From a virus: a stretch of DNA of 44,668 nt. Shown one piece after another: positions 16,227 to 25,127 of this stretch. Below the pieces are notes generated by a model. The model did not search any database. It saw only the letters and a list, made by a program, of their open reading frames with translations, and was not told where the DNA came from. Position 1 is the first letter of the stretch. Every line of letters begins with the position of its first letter. The translations under genes and the position numbers were made by a program. Where the stretch lies: positions 1 to 44,668 of the IMG/VR virus record IMGVR_UViG_3300012964_000016; one strand, 5' to 3'.

Positions 16227-16862
16227 GATATTACCTCCTTCTTGATTGTCCGCATTTGCTGAGAACACCGCCCGGCGACCTGCGCTAAAATTAACGCTTC
16301 GTCTGAGATAGTGAGTCAGGTCCTTAAGGGTGTTGACTGCGGGAATGTCAGCACCTAGTAACGCCACGCCAGACAACACGAATGGAAACGTGTTGCCTTT
16401 GTAGTTAACACCAATATCCAGTTCAACGGATACGTTCTTGTACAACTTCTTCTTCATAGCCTCGTACACGATTGCAGGCAGATCAGTAAACCGTGCAAGC
16501 AGTTTCTGCCCGTCAACCCAGACACGATCAACCCACCCGAGTGCGGGTTGTCCATCGGTCATTGGCTGCTGATCATTATGTCCGAACTTCAGCGGAACTT
16601 GGTGGTTATTCTGCAGCAGTTCAAACGCTGCTGCTATAGCGTGCAAGTCGCTTTCTGTGAATTCCATGCCGTTCCACTTGCCAACTGCGAATATTTCTCG
16701 CTCAATAACGTTGGACGCAGACATCTTTTTCTCGTTTGCGAAAAGCGCAGCCAGTTGATCATTCGCTTCTTGTTCAGTGTCGTGACATTCGCCGATAGGC
16801 TTGTCTGCGCCTTCTTTGAATATACACCACTTACCGCCAACCTTCTTCTTATTCCACGGCAT
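15693..16862 (-). CDS. Prohead protease with C-terminal scaffold (Mu I-like)
   Basis: 389 residues from the ATG at 16862, preceded by AAGGAGGT; an earlier in-frame start at 16955 is not supported. After a short N-terminal region, the Mu gpI-type domain spans about 50-200 (IFAVGKWNGMEFTESDLHAI, VPLKFGHNDQQPM, ALGWVDRVWVDGQKLLA, NVSVELDIGV, LSGVALLGADIP). The C-terminal 177 residues are the scaffold, also made separately. The protease is expected to trim scaffold and perhaps the capsid N-terminus after assembly. Confidence 0.88.
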   Translation of the reverse strand: MPWNKKKVGGKWCIFKEGADKPIGECHDTEQEANDQLAALFANEKKMSASNVIEREIFAVGKWNGMEFTESDLHAIAAAFELLQNNHQVPLKFGHNDQQPMTDGQPALGWVDRVWVDGQKLLARFTDLPAIVYEAMKKKLYKNVSVELDIGVNYKGNTFPFVLSGVALLGADIPAVNTLKDLTHYLRRSVNFSAGRRAVFSANADNQEGGNIMELAELTKKIAELTAQVSTLTTENAAFKAEKLEMSAKIAKFETDAKTRDEVEAKARVSAKRAQIVGLLEEGVKSEAITPAAREQFSKLMRIDDDVAVMAIDVEEVKKLTANGKKQFSKEQGRQTPAGEGTLSVDQQVADGIKEIMAKKEASDFFAAQALLFSRNPKLAREYVDFNNA

Positions 16863-17022
16863 CGCGCACCTCCTTCTGTGTTGATTGGCGCTGGCGCTGC
16901 TTGGCAACCAAGCTGTCCCACGCGGCTTGCACTGCTGGCGCGAGATATTTGCCATCGGAGTCTTGCGACACTTTCAGCCCCTTTGCGCGCATTTCGGTTT
17001 CAAAATCTTCTTTGTTTACCAT
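16849..17022 (-). CDS. Small hypothetical protein before the protease
   Basis: 57 residues, ATG at 17022 with AGGAG upstream, TAA at 16849, overlapping the protease start by 14 bp, which suggests translational coupling. Mostly charged and helical (MVNKEDFETEMRAKGLKVSQ near the start). No family recognised. Supported by the ribosome site, uninterrupted frame and tight packing between neighbours. Confidence 0.65.
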   Translation of the reverse strand: MVNKEDFETEMRAKGLKVSQDSDGKYLAPAVQAAWDSLVAKQRQRQSTQKEVRDAVE

Positions 17023-17031
17023 AGCATTCTC

Positions 17032-17316
17032 CTATAGATTGATAATCTGCAAATCAAAACTCTTTTCCTCAGTCCTGCCTTGTGCAGTTACGATACGATT
17101 TGTTATCTTATCATTGCTGCCCAGAGTGCCGCTGCCAACGAAACAGACCGTAGTGTGTGACGTTATAGACTGCGAGGTGATGCTGCACGTTGACGCAGAA
17201 CCTGTTGCTGTAGATGCCGACCATGTTGATGTAGAAATGGTATCGCCACTTGACATCCATAGATGGTAGTCAAATCCGTAATCTTTGTTAGCACTTGGGT
17301 CTTTCGCAAATCTCAT
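17032..17316 (-). CDS. Ig-like beta structural protein
   Basis: 94 residues, ATG with GAGG upstream. It contains DYGFDYHLWMSSGDTISTST at 13-32 and ends with a strand NRIVTAQGRTEEKSFDLQI. The D(Y/W)..W(L/M)..GDTI..STW pattern followed by NRI.T..GRT..++F.L is common in small phage head proteins with an immunoglobulin-like fold. It probably decorates the virion or plugs the connector region (inference). Confidence 0.65.
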   Translation of the reverse strand: MRFAKDPSANKDYGFDYHLWMSSGDTISTSTWSASTATGSASTCSITSQSITSHTTVCFVGSGTLGSNDKITNRIVTAQGRTEEKSFDLQIINL

Positions 17317-17531
17317 GTTGACCTCACTAAAATCGTTCTATCCTCTGCATTCACGCTCTGTACTCGGGCTTCGTATGAAGCCACTGTTGTTCTGTTTTCA
17401 GCCAGCACGGTCAGCAATCGTACTGACGGCGGCGCGTTCGCAACAACTGCACCTTCGCGCCACACACCGGCGACCCACACCGTAGTAGCCCACACCCCCG
17501 CCTTCCACACACCATCTATTTCTAGACTCAT
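17313..17531 (-). CDS. Small Trp-repeat structural protein
   Basis: 72 residues; start overlaps the preceding stop (ATGA), ribosome site weak, so coupling is likely. The N-terminus has three evenly spaced Trp motifs (WKAGVW, TTVWVAGVW, WREG). The C-terminus is basic/polar. Packed between two virion genes with 4-bp overlaps on both sides. No known family. Confidence 0.6.
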   Translation of the reverse strand: MSLEIDGVWKAGVWATTVWVAGVWREGAVVANAPPSVRLLTVLAENRTTVASYEARVQSVNAEDRTILVRST

Positions 17532-19252
17532 ACATTGAACGGCGTTGTTGAGCCGTTGCCTGTTATCGTCACGTCGTTTATGCGCTGAACATTAGAATCA
17601 ACTTGCCCGGCTACAGTGAAAGTCAATTGGTCTGTCTTGGCCTTGATGGCTGCCACTTCTGTGTCCACATATCCGCTGACGGTAGCTAGCGCGGCAGCAG
17701 TTGCCAACCCATTCTGAATCTCAGTGATTGGATGCGTGTGGCCGTGCAGAATGTAGAATGAATCGCCGTTTGCAGGCGCGGAGGTGAACGCCTCGTCGAA
17801 CGTTACCGCCCCATTTGTCGCCACGTAGGTGTTGATTGTCTTGGCCTGCCCAGCCAACGCACCGCTATTGAATATCAGAGTGGCATCATTCCAAAATCCG
17901 GTGGCCTGCGTCAAATTTGTATTGAAGCTGAGCGTAGTGGCTGCGACATCATTAATCAGACCACGCGTTTGCCGCGATGCCGGAACTACGGCATAGCTGA
18001 CATATATCTGATCGATACGCAGTGTGGCGCTAGTAAGTCCAGACACGGTGTAGAATCTTACGCGCACCTTACCCAAGTTTGTCCCAGTGCCGACGTGTGA
18101 CGTATATAGTGCGAAGTCGTACACTTCATCAATCGTACCAGCCTTGCCATTCACGGTGCCGATCTGGTCCCATGAAGAACCAGCCCAGTTGTACGCGTAC
18201 ACACCAAGATTGTCATTGTCGCCGTTCACGCGTCCAGTCATTCGTGCGCTAGACGGTACGCCGTCATCAGTTACGTCGAACTGGTAGTACAAATCCATCG
18301 CGCCCGCTGTATCAGTATGTTCGTGGCGAACTCCGTCTAGCGGCGCTGTCGCTGTGTAGGTGTTGAGCGATTGTGTGCCGGTGGTCAGTAAATAACTCTC
18401 TGCAGCTACGTTCACCGCAGAGCCAGTGTTAGTCAGCGCTCCAAGTTGTGATTGTTTTGCCGGGTACGTATCACCGGTTAGCCCAGTGCCGTCGAACTGA
18501 AGCTGAAGTGCGTCTGCGGCTGGTACGCTGGCGCTCACTGCAGTCACATCGCAACTCATAAGCCCGCCTGATAGAGCAGCCGGGATGCGCGTCTGTATAT
18601 CATTCGTATCCGCTTGAATAGCTGCGACATCCGCGCTAACGCTCAGCCCTGCTGGAGCGCCAAGCCGCGCGAACGAATCTCCGGTCTGCGGAGTATTGCC
18701 CGTATACGTTGTGAGTGTGTCCGCCAGTACCAGCCCTTGCACCTTATTTGTAACGGGGTCATATCCAGCATCTGCAAAATCTTTGAGGTCGATCTGCGAC
18801 TGCGCATCGCCACCTATGTGAGTCAGATCGACCTCCGGCACGCCTGCGACGGTAGGCGTTGCGCATGCAGTTCCGAGCCATTGTACAACGCTGACATCCA
18901 GATTATCCGTACCGCTGACAAGAGCATCATAGACCACCGCTGGCACTACGGTAAAGTCTTCCCACACAGGCGCACAGGATGCAGCTGCCGCAAACTGAAC
19001 CCGCAGAATGCCGAGGGTGCCTGTGTCTGTAGTATCCAACGTGACGCGATAATTGCCATAGGCGTCATAGGTGCTGGCTGTGACGGTAGCGTGGCGCACT
19101 GCGAATGCACCACCAGCCTTAGACAGCATGATACCTGTGGTTGCGTTATCAAGCGCAGATACGAGACCAGTTTGCAGCGTGACGCCATCCGTCGGACTCA
19201 CAAATGGTCCGAACGAAATTACCTGTGCAGTGCTTTGTTTAAGTAGCTTCAT
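17528..19252 (-). CDS. Large beta-rich virion protein, function unknown
   Basis: 574 residues from the ATG at 19252, with GGAG 7 nt upstream and just after the preceding stop. The N-terminal 100 residues (STAQVISFGPFVSPTDGVTL, ATTGIMLSKAGGAFAVRHAT, YDAYGNYRVTLDTTDTGTLG) look like a repeated beta module. The middle has many TGDTYPAKQSQLG-like Ser/Thr/Gly segments. About 400-470 is a jelly-roll-like stretch (GKVRVRFYTVSGLTSATLRI). A head fibre or decoration role is plausible from composition and placement between portal and protease genes. Confidence 0.65.
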   Translation of the reverse strand: MKLLKQSTAQVISFGPFVSPTDGVTLQTGLVSALDNATTGIMLSKAGGAFAVRHATVTASTYDAYGNYRVTLDTTDTGTLGILRVQFAAAASCAPVWEDFTVVPAVVYDALVSGTDNLDVSVVQWLGTACATPTVAGVPEVDLTHIGGDAQSQIDLKDFADAGYDPVTNKVQGLVLADTLTTYTGNTPQTGDSFARLGAPAGLSVSADVAAIQADTNDIQTRIPAALSGGLMSCDVTAVSASVPAADALQLQFDGTGLTGDTYPAKQSQLGALTNTGSAVNVAAESYLLTTGTQSLNTYTATAPLDGVRHEHTDTAGAMDLYYQFDVTDDGVPSSARMTGRVNGDNDNLGVYAYNWAGSSWDQIGTVNGKAGTIDEVYDFALYTSHVGTGTNLGKVRVRFYTVSGLTSATLRIDQIYVSYAVVPASRQTRGLINDVAATTLSFNTNLTQATGFWNDATLIFNSGALAGQAKTINTYVATNGAVTFDEAFTSAPANGDSFYILHGHTHPITEIQNGLATAAALATVSGYVDTEVAAIKAKTDQLTFTVAGQVDSNVQRINDVTITGNGSTTPFNV

Positions 19253-19254
19253 CG

Positions 19255-19665
19255 TCACACTCCATCGAAGTAGGTGTTCAGCCAATTCGCCTTGAGCGAA
19301 GTCTGCAACGTGACTATGCGCGTGTCGCTGGCTGCCAGTAGACCAAGATTTACGAGCCGCATATACTTCTGCAACTTGAAGTAGTCACTAAACCACGCAG
19401 CACGTGCGGCGTCCACGACTGGCGCTATCACTGCTGGTGGCGTGAGATCAATCGCATCACCAGCGGCCATGCTACTGACAACCGTATCCAGGTAATTCAG
19501 GGACGCGACTTTGCTGCGTGCGGTAGCCTTTATAGTCTCTGCGTCTAAAACTGACTGCGTATAGCGCTGGTCAATTGTATTTGTTCCGTCTGTATACCGC
19601 ACGATTACCACGATGTGCGCGCCTTCTCTGAAGGGAGCTTCTTTCAGTGTTGCTGTCCACGCCAT
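19255..19665 (-). CDS. Structural protein of the portal-proximal block
   Basis: 136 residues, ATG with GAGGG upstream, overlapping the next gene by one base. Beta strands at the start (WTATLKEAPFREGAHIVVIV) then helices (DAETIKATARSKVASLNYLD, TLQTSLKANWLNTYFDGV). No family recognised; tight packing with the neighbouring virion genes is the only functional clue. Confidence 0.6.
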   Translation of the reverse strand: MAWTATLKEAPFREGAHIVVIVRYTDGTNTIDQRYTQSVLDAETIKATARSKVASLNYLDTVVSSMAAGDAIDLTPPAVIAPVVDAARAAWFSDYFKLQKYMRLVNLGLLAASDTRIVTLQTSLKANWLNTYFDGV

Positions 19666-20336
19666 TATGCAGCCCTCCTCATTCTATTTTGATGCATCAG
19701 TATTGGCATGACGGAACTAGCAGCAGCTGGCTTGATGGCAAAGCCGATGGATGCCCACGCATCGGCAGCGTGTGTCCAGTTCAGGTTTCCGTCTGCAGTC
19801 TGGTATTCGCTGTTGACGTAGTTATCGTTATTGGCGATAGACGAATACGAAACTAGAGAAGTGTCGCCAGCTGTAGGCGCACCGCCGCCGATCAACAACG
19901 CACCGAATGCAAAGTCTCCGGATGCCCAGTCGCTCACGGTGACGGTCGGGTCAGCGCTGGTGCCGTTCACCGGCGAGGTATTGCTGTACGCAGCACCGAG
20001 GCTTCCATAGCCGCTGAATGACTGCACAGTAAACCCCATATCTTGCCGCGCTGCCGTCCACGTGACGACCAGATTGTGCGCCGCTCCGGTTGCAGGGTTG
20101 GCGAGATACCAGCCTTCGGAGTTTTTTATGTTGCCGAAAAAGTTTGACGCGGCACTCACCTTCTTGGTTAGCGCGACGCCGTTATAGGTTACGCTGCTGA
20201 CCGTACCGCTTCCATCGTTATGTGCTGTAATTGCCAAGAAGTCAGCGCCAGCGGTGAGCGTCACAGAACCCGTGATTGAACTCACATTATTCGTATCGTG
20301 GAAAGATATTCCAGAATCTACTAGCGTGACGGCCAT
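19665..20336 (-). CDS. Fibre-like or Ig-like beta structural protein
   Basis: 223 residues, ATG with GGAGGGGG upstream. The sequence is Ser/Thr/Gly-rich with repeated beta segments (SSITGSVTLTAGADFLAITA, WASGDFAFGALLIGG) and ends in a helical basic tail (PILMHQNRMRRAA). This resembles lectin-like or Ig-like surface domains seen on phage heads. It directly follows the portal gene. Function inferred only from composition. Confidence 0.6.
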   Translation of the reverse strand: MAVTLVDSGISFHDTNNVSSITGSVTLTAGADFLAITAHNDGSGTVSSVTYNGVALTKKVSAASNFFGNIKNSEGWYLANPATGAAHNLVVTWTAARQDMGFTVQSFSGYGSLGAAYSNTSPVNGTSADPTVTVSDWASGDFAFGALLIGGGAPTAGDTSLVSYSSIANNDNYVNSEYQTADGNLNWTHAADAWASIGFAIKPAAASSVMPILMHQNRMRRAA

Positions 20337-22798
20337 TATGCGCCCCCTCCAATCTTGCTAAAACCGAAGCCCTTCTGTGGCTGTACAGTTGGCGGGCTGC
20401 TCTCAGCCCATGTGTCGAGCATCGTGATTGGTATGAGCAGACTTCTGCAATTAAAGTGGTTTGGCGGGCGGAAGGTTGACCATACCTCCGAATCGATGCC
20501 GTAGGTTTCGCCATTCAGCTGTGAGCATATTTCAGTGGTACGGTCATCCATGATCGCGCTATATTCAAGCGCGACAACGAACCCGGCTAAATCGGGATCG
20601 GTGTAAAAATCGTATCTTGCTTCATTGATAGCCTCGAATGTGGTGGTGCGTATTGCTGTTTCAATGCGTGCGCTTGCATTCTTAACCGTGTTCGCCCCAA
20701 GCGCTTCGGCCACGGCTTCCTCGGTCAGCATACCATCGGCTTCCAGCGCTTTGTATATCTCGTCCTTCACCTGCTTCGTTGTCTTACTTGTCTTGGTACC
20801 TTCAGACAGAATGTTCTGAATGGTCTTTTGCGTGGCCGCGCTTATGTCACCGGCCAGCGTATAGCTACGCGCCTTCAGGTATTTGGAAGCCAGTTCTTCA
20901 AGCGCTGCCTTGTTGACAGCGAACGTCTGCTGTGCTCCAGTAGCGGTCATCTTTGCCTTGTCTGCCTTGGCCTTGCCCAATTCCCTTTCTGCATGCTGCA
21001 CGCCGATGTCCCACGCATCATTGAGCGCTGCCTGTGCCGTGTTCTTAAGCTTGCTCACCTCTGCTGGCGTGAATACTATCTTGCGAATTCCATCTGGGTC
21101 ACCTTCTGCAGTGCCAAGTTTTTGTTCTTCTATCACGGATACTAGGCGGGCCACTGCGTCAGCATTAATAGAAGCCAGCTTGTGTGCGTAGTCAGAAGAC
21201 AGATTGTCGGCCTTGTTGCCTATCACTGCGAAATCCACGCGCTTCATGGCGCTGCTGAACGCACTGACAGAAATCCCCATTTTGCCTACGATGGTTTCGT
21301 CCTGCATGACTGCTGCAGGGTTTTGTGGCGCGGCTGGTTTTCCGGCTGCGGGCGCGGCTGGCTCGCCTGTCTGTTGCGGCTTCGCTGGTGCAGTCGGACC
21401 AGTCGCCCTTGCATTCTCAACCATCTTGGCAGCTTGCTCTTCCTTGATTGGGAAGACCGCAGTTATCAGAGCCTTTGCGGCATCCGGGGTCATGATGCCT
21501 GTACCGACCTTGGATACGATGTCCACGATGGCCAGCACCTGCGAACCATTGAGAACTAGGTCAGGCGCATCACCCTCAATAGCTGGCTTCTGTGGAACTT
21601 CAAGTGTCTGGCGAATGAATTTCTCGTCGGTCTCCGTGGCCTGTACCGCGCCAGATGTGACCAGCTGCGTCCATATCTTCACGATCTCCAGTTTGCGCGT
21701 ATCACTGACCGGCTTGAATTTGAATATGGGGTATACTCCGTCGCCGAAATTGTAGTCACCAAGTTCCTTGAATAGTTGTGTGTTGATAACGGCTTCGAGC
21801 CGTGCAGCATCGGCGTCCAGCGTCCACAGGAACGCTTCAAGCTGTGTTTCCGACTGAGAATAGCTGCCTATACGGCCTTGTTCGCTCACGCCCATGAGAT
21901 TGGGTACGAGCAGTGACTTTGCGATAGCCTTGTCGTGCTGCACCACGGCGCGTTCAAATATGTCTGTAGTCGCCGGATGCTCAAAATTAAGTTCGATGTT
22001 GCTTGGCAGTATCAGAGAAGAGGTTGCTTGCAAATTCTGCATCACGTTCTGTAGCGTGGTGTATTCTGCGGAACCTGCAACGATGGTCTTCCCGTTCACT
22101 GGAGCAGCCCACACGAATCCCGCAGCGAAGCGCTCCATATGAATGTTCTGGAACTTGATGACCATGTCTTTGCTGAACCATGCGCGGTATGCCTCGCGCA
22201 ATTCACTAGCGCCGTAGTGCTCATCGTAGTCTGGGTTCTGCACATAGTGTATGAAAGTTTCCAGGTTAATCTCCTGCTCTTTCATTTCATACTTCTGGGT
22301 CACTTTTTCAACGTTGCCAAATTCGTCAACATGAAAGAAGAACGTATCTGCTGGGCGCAACTTGAGCTTCTTCACGCCGACCCATGTTTTACCGCCGACA
22401 ATAATCTGCTTGTACAATTTCTCAGTGAGTGAGAACCCGTTGTACATTCCGGACATGATGCCGTTAAGGGCGTCGCTGAATGGTGCTTCCATCTTAAGTA
22501 CAATCTGCTTGAACAGTTCCTTGCGCCTTGTTTTTTCATCTTCACTGAGTTCTTCTGTCTCCAGAGTAAACTCCCAGTCCCTGCTAGTGATTGCGTCGCG
22601 CTTGAATCGTACAACTGCCTTGACCTGTTCGTCGCGCATCATCTTGCGGTATATCGCATACCCCTTGGCCCCTATCAGATCATCAGGGTTGTATTTAGGG
22701 AAGTCTGCGTTGGTATACATGGATGATTCAGACCATGCCACCTCAACCTGATGTGGCACTTCGCTCGGCGCTTTCTTGAACAGACTCATTAATCCCAT
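20336..22798 (-). CDS. Portal protein fused to MuF head morphogenesis protein
   Basis: 820 residues, ATG with GGAGG upstream. Residues 1 to about 420 are a Mu gp29-like (DUF935) portal: AKGYAIYRKMMRDEQVKAVV, RDWEFTLE, VGVKKLKLRPADTFFFHVDE, SQSETQLEAFLWTLDADAAR. A Pro/Ala/Gln linker at about 485-510 leads to a helical region. Residues about 690-810 are a MuF domain: TAIRTTTFEAINEARYDFY, ALEYSAIMDDRTTEICSQLN, RPPNHFNCRSLLIPIT. In most phages these are separate genes. The portal forms the dodecameric DNA channel; MuF is a minor head protein sometimes ejected with DNA. Confidence 0.9.
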   Translation of the reverse strand: MGLMSLFKKAPSEVPHQVEVAWSESSMYTNADFPKYNPDDLIGAKGYAIYRKMMRDEQVKAVVRFKRDAITSRDWEFTLETEELSEDEKTRRKELFKQIVLKMEAPFSDALNGIMSGMYNGFSLTEKLYKQIIVGGKTWVGVKKLKLRPADTFFFHVDEFGNVEKVTQKYEMKEQEINLETFIHYVQNPDYDEHYGASELREAYRAWFSKDMVIKFQNIHMERFAAGFVWAAPVNGKTIVAGSAEYTTLQNVMQNLQATSSLILPSNIELNFEHPATTDIFERAVVQHDKAIAKSLLVPNLMGVSEQGRIGSYSQSETQLEAFLWTLDADAARLEAVINTQLFKELGDYNFGDGVYPIFKFKPVSDTRKLEIVKIWTQLVTSGAVQATETDEKFIRQTLEVPQKPAIEGDAPDLVLNGSQVLAIVDIVSKVGTGIMTPDAAKALITAVFPIKEEQAAKMVENARATGPTAPAKPQQTGEPAAPAAGKPAAPQNPAAVMQDETIVGKMGISVSAFSSAMKRVDFAVIGNKADNLSSDYAHKLASINADAVARLVSVIEEQKLGTAEGDPDGIRKIVFTPAEVSKLKNTAQAALNDAWDIGVQHAERELGKAKADKAKMTATGAQQTFAVNKAALEELASKYLKARSYTLAGDISAATQKTIQNILSEGTKTSKTTKQVKDEIYKALEADGMLTEEAVAEALGANTVKNASARIETAIRTTTFEAINEARYDFYTDPDLAGFVVALEYSAIMDDRTTEICSQLNGETYGIDSEVWSTFRPPNHFNCRSLLIPITMLDTWAESSPPTVQPQKGFGFSKIGGGA

Positions 22799-22799
22799 A

Positions 22800-24341
22800 T
22801 TACCAGCCTCCCTGTGCGCTGCTCATAGAGCCTATCGCGACGATATCTAATTGTGTGGCTACGCTGGGCATCTGCGTGGCGAACAGCATGGCAATGCCGT
22901 CTGCTCTGTCTGGAGATGCTATTCCGCGCTTCTTCATAGACTCCTTGGTTTCCAACTCCTCTATCCGCTCATCGCCCGGCTTGGTGCGCACACTACACAT
23001 CTGAGCAGTGAATTCATCCCAGTCACCTTCTACGCCTTCTTCGGCAAGAAAATCTTCTGCGTATGAAATAAGACCATCGCGGTGCGCGTCGCGGCACACC
23101 ATATATGACTGAGTCCTACGATTGCGCCACTGCTTCGTATCGTCACTAGCCTCGCCGCCTTTATATGTGATCACAGGGAACTTTCTCTCAAGCAAATACC
23201 CGGAAGTTCCAGCACCCACGCCCAGCGAGTCAACCACGACGTCGTCGCCATTTGTTGCACTGCCACCATATCGCATGAACATCGTGATTACGGCCTGTGC
23301 TGCGAGTATGGGCGCTTCGCTGGAAGGGAACGAATACTGGCGTTGGTTGATTACTTCCACTTCGCGCTCGTCGTAAATCCATGCCGCTGTTACGACCGTG
23401 AAGTTCTCGCCGCCGTCAGCCACGTCACAGCTGACGCGCAATTTGCGCAGTCTGCCAGTACCAACATTTTCGCGACCATACGCGTCCAGCAACCACTGAT
23501 ATGGAATAAGCTGCGCTTCGTCAGCGTCCGCGAACTCTCCGTAGCAGCGAACCTTTACAACCGGGCTATTACGACCGTACTTATCTTCCATCTTGCCGAC
23601 CCAGTCCCTGGATACTCGCGTAGTCTTGCTGATGTCAACATGAACTTGATGGTAGTGCTTCGCCACCTTGGGAATGTTGTGGCTGGCGTGGAATGAGCCT
23701 GTATTCTTTGTCGGGTTGCCGATCAATAGCACGATAACAATTGTTCCGGTGGAAGCCATGCCCTCTATCACTGGGAACATGCTTTCATTCACACCGCTAG
23801 CTTCGTCTACTACGATAAGCATATAGTCGTCATGATACCCCGCTAGGTTCTCAGGCTGGCTGGCTGTCTCTGCCAGAGCGCACCAGTCCTCGTCACCGTG
23901 CCACACAATCTTCGTGCTGTCTATCTTCAGCGCGCTGCTATACAGCTTACCCGCATGTGTGGCAATCTTTCTGAAGGCGGGCCACAGACGGGTCGATATC
24001 TGTTTCTCTTTCGGCGCTGTGCAAATTATGCGCCCGCGAAACGCGCAGTTGAACCAGTGCATGATCATGGCTACCCCAAACGTCTTGCCAGGACCATGCA
24101 TGGCGCGCACGGTAATCATGCTCTTGCCTTCGTGATTGATTACAGTGGGCAGCCCGCTCTTGTGGCGGTATACATCGGCGACCGCTTCATGCAGTTCTTT
24201 CTGCCACACATCCAGATAGTATTTGTCGCCAACCAGCTTGAGAATGTTCTCGTCGAACCACACAGGGTCGGTGCGCGTGCGCTCCAGCACCTCGAGCATC
24301 TCGATGGCCTGCGAGAAATTTGTAGCGTCGTCACTGCTCAT
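22800..24341 (-). CDS. terL: Terminase large subunit
   Basis: 513 residues. ATPase: a Walker A variant RAMHGPGKT at 79-87 and Walker B MLIVVDEAS at 174-182, with motif III-like IGNP at 207-210. Nuclease: VSCDVADGG at 303-311, DVVVDSLGVG at about 363-372 and a late RADGIAMLF. The enzyme packages DNA into proheads and cuts it. The weak ribosome site (GGGGAC) and 4-bp overlap with the small-subunit gene suggest coupled translation. Confidence 0.93.
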   Translation of the reverse strand: MSSDDATNFSQAIEMLEVLERTRTDPVWFDENILKLVGDKYYLDVWQKELHEAVADVYRHKSGLPTVINHEGKSMITVRAMHGPGKTFGVAMIMHWFNCAFRGRIICTAPKEKQISTRLWPAFRKIATHAGKLYSSALKIDSTKIVWHGDEDWCALAETASQPENLAGYHDDYMLIVVDEASGVNESMFPVIEGMASTGTIVIVLLIGNPTKNTGSFHASHNIPKVAKHYHQVHVDISKTTRVSRDWVGKMEDKYGRNSPVVKVRCYGEFADADEAQLIPYQWLLDAYGRENVGTGRLRKLRVSCDVADGGENFTVVTAAWIYDEREVEVINQRQYSFPSSEAPILAAQAVITMFMRYGGSATNGDDVVVDSLGVGAGTSGYLLERKFPVITYKGGEASDDTKQWRNRRTQSYMVCRDAHRDGLISYAEDFLAEEGVEGDWDEFTAQMCSVRTKPGDERIEELETKESMKKRGIASPDRADGIAMLFATQMPSVATQLDIVAIGSMSSAQGGW

Positions 24342-24697
24342 TTTGATAATGTCCCCGCCTTGGCTAGAAGTTCTTTCAACGAAACTAGTTCTTTCTGAGA
24401 CATGCCGCGCAGCATGCCGACATCAAAGAAGTTGACCGGCGTGCCGTCAGGGTTCGCAAGCTCCACGCCCTGCGTGGCTTTACCGTCCAGTCTGTTGGCA
24501 AGTTCCTTGATCGCCCACTCGTGACCCTTCGCGGCTTGATTCAGAAGTTGCTCAGCGGCCTTGCGAAGTCTGCGCTTCTTTTCTGGCAATTCCATCTCGT
24601 CGGTGGCGATGAGAACGCGCAACTGCGCTAGAAATATTTTACCCTTCGCGGCGTTGGTGTTGCCCGGCTTTGCCCCGCCCTTATTGCGTTCTATCAT
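24338..24697 (-). CDS. Terminase small subunit-like protein
   Basis: 119 residues from the ATG at 24697; a GTG at 24709 is also open and neither has a clear ribosome site. The N-terminus NKGGAKPGNTNAAKGKIFLA followed by a helical core with AAEQLLNQAAKGHEWAIKEL and ANRLDGKATQ matches small terminase or DUF5681-type proteins, which recognise the packaging site. It is the first gene of the leftward block, directly after the divergent promoter region, and overlaps terL by 4 bp. Confidence 0.78.
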   Translation of the reverse strand: MIERNKGGAKPGNTNAAKGKIFLAQLRVLIATDEMELPEKKRRLRKAAEQLLNQAAKGHEWAIKELANRLDGKATQGVELANPDGTPVNFFDVGMLRGMSQKELVSLKELLAKAGTLSK

Positions 24698-24733
24698 GTC
24701 TCGACTCACAATTGATTGTTGTATATGGCCGCA

Positions 24734-24763
24734 ATTATCCGCTTAATGGAGCATACAAAACAA
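24734..24763 (-). promoter_or_regulatory. Candidate leftward sigma-70 promoter for the structural operon
   Basis: On the minus strand TTGTTT (24763-24758) and GATAAT (24739-24734) are separated by 18 bp. The -10 box matches 5 of 6 consensus bases, the -35 weaker. The first gene starts about 37 bp downstream. Not confirmed; AT-rich DNA gives such matches by chance. Confidence 0.4.
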
Positions 24764-24879
24764 GCACTCTAATTCTCATGGTTATCATATTCTTCAGATG
24801 ATGCGCACCGCGCAACCCGCGCCAGCTGGTGCAATCTGGGCAAAACTTCCGGCGATAATGCTCACTTGTCGCAATAGGC

Positions 24880-24948
24880 TAACCAGATGTTAACCACAGT
24901 AAGTTGTTGTTTATTTGCTTATTATTCTATATTGGTTAACATGGTTAA
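24880..24948. repeat. Inverted pair of ATGTTAACC sites around the rightward promoter
   Basis: TAACCAGATGTTAACC at 24880-24895 and GGTTAACATGGTTAA at 24934-24948 share ATGTTAACC in opposite orientation, and each also has a second AACC half. The 38 bp between them contain the candidate promoter TTGTTG-18-TATATT. The second site begins right after the -10 box, where an operator normally sits. An XRE-type regulator is encoded at 42735. Confidence 0.55.
24904..24933 (+). promoter_or_regulatory. Candidate rightward sigma-70 promoter for the replication block
   Basis: TTGTTG at 24904-24909 and TATATT at 24928-24933 with an 18-bp spacer. It lies between the two inverted ATGTTAACC sites. The first rightward gene starts about 390 nt downstream, leaving a long leader that contains the dyad at 25128-25186. 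Confidence 0.45.
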
Positions 24949-25127
24949 TATTATTGAAGTTGAAAGTGGCATAGGAGTGTTGAATTTAGGGGTGGGTGGT
25001 GGCTAAATTTACACTCTCTTTTTTAAAAGGTTTCAAAACACGATGTGAACCGCAAATAGTAACCAGCGGTGCAATGTGTTGTTTAACCTTTGTAAACAGT
25101 GTGTTACAGCGCTCAACCCTGTTGGGT

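Noticed and set aside
24730-24785. 14-residue leader peptide upstream of terminase (minus strand)
   Set aside because: It has an ATG and short frame but no ribosome site or attenuator hairpin.
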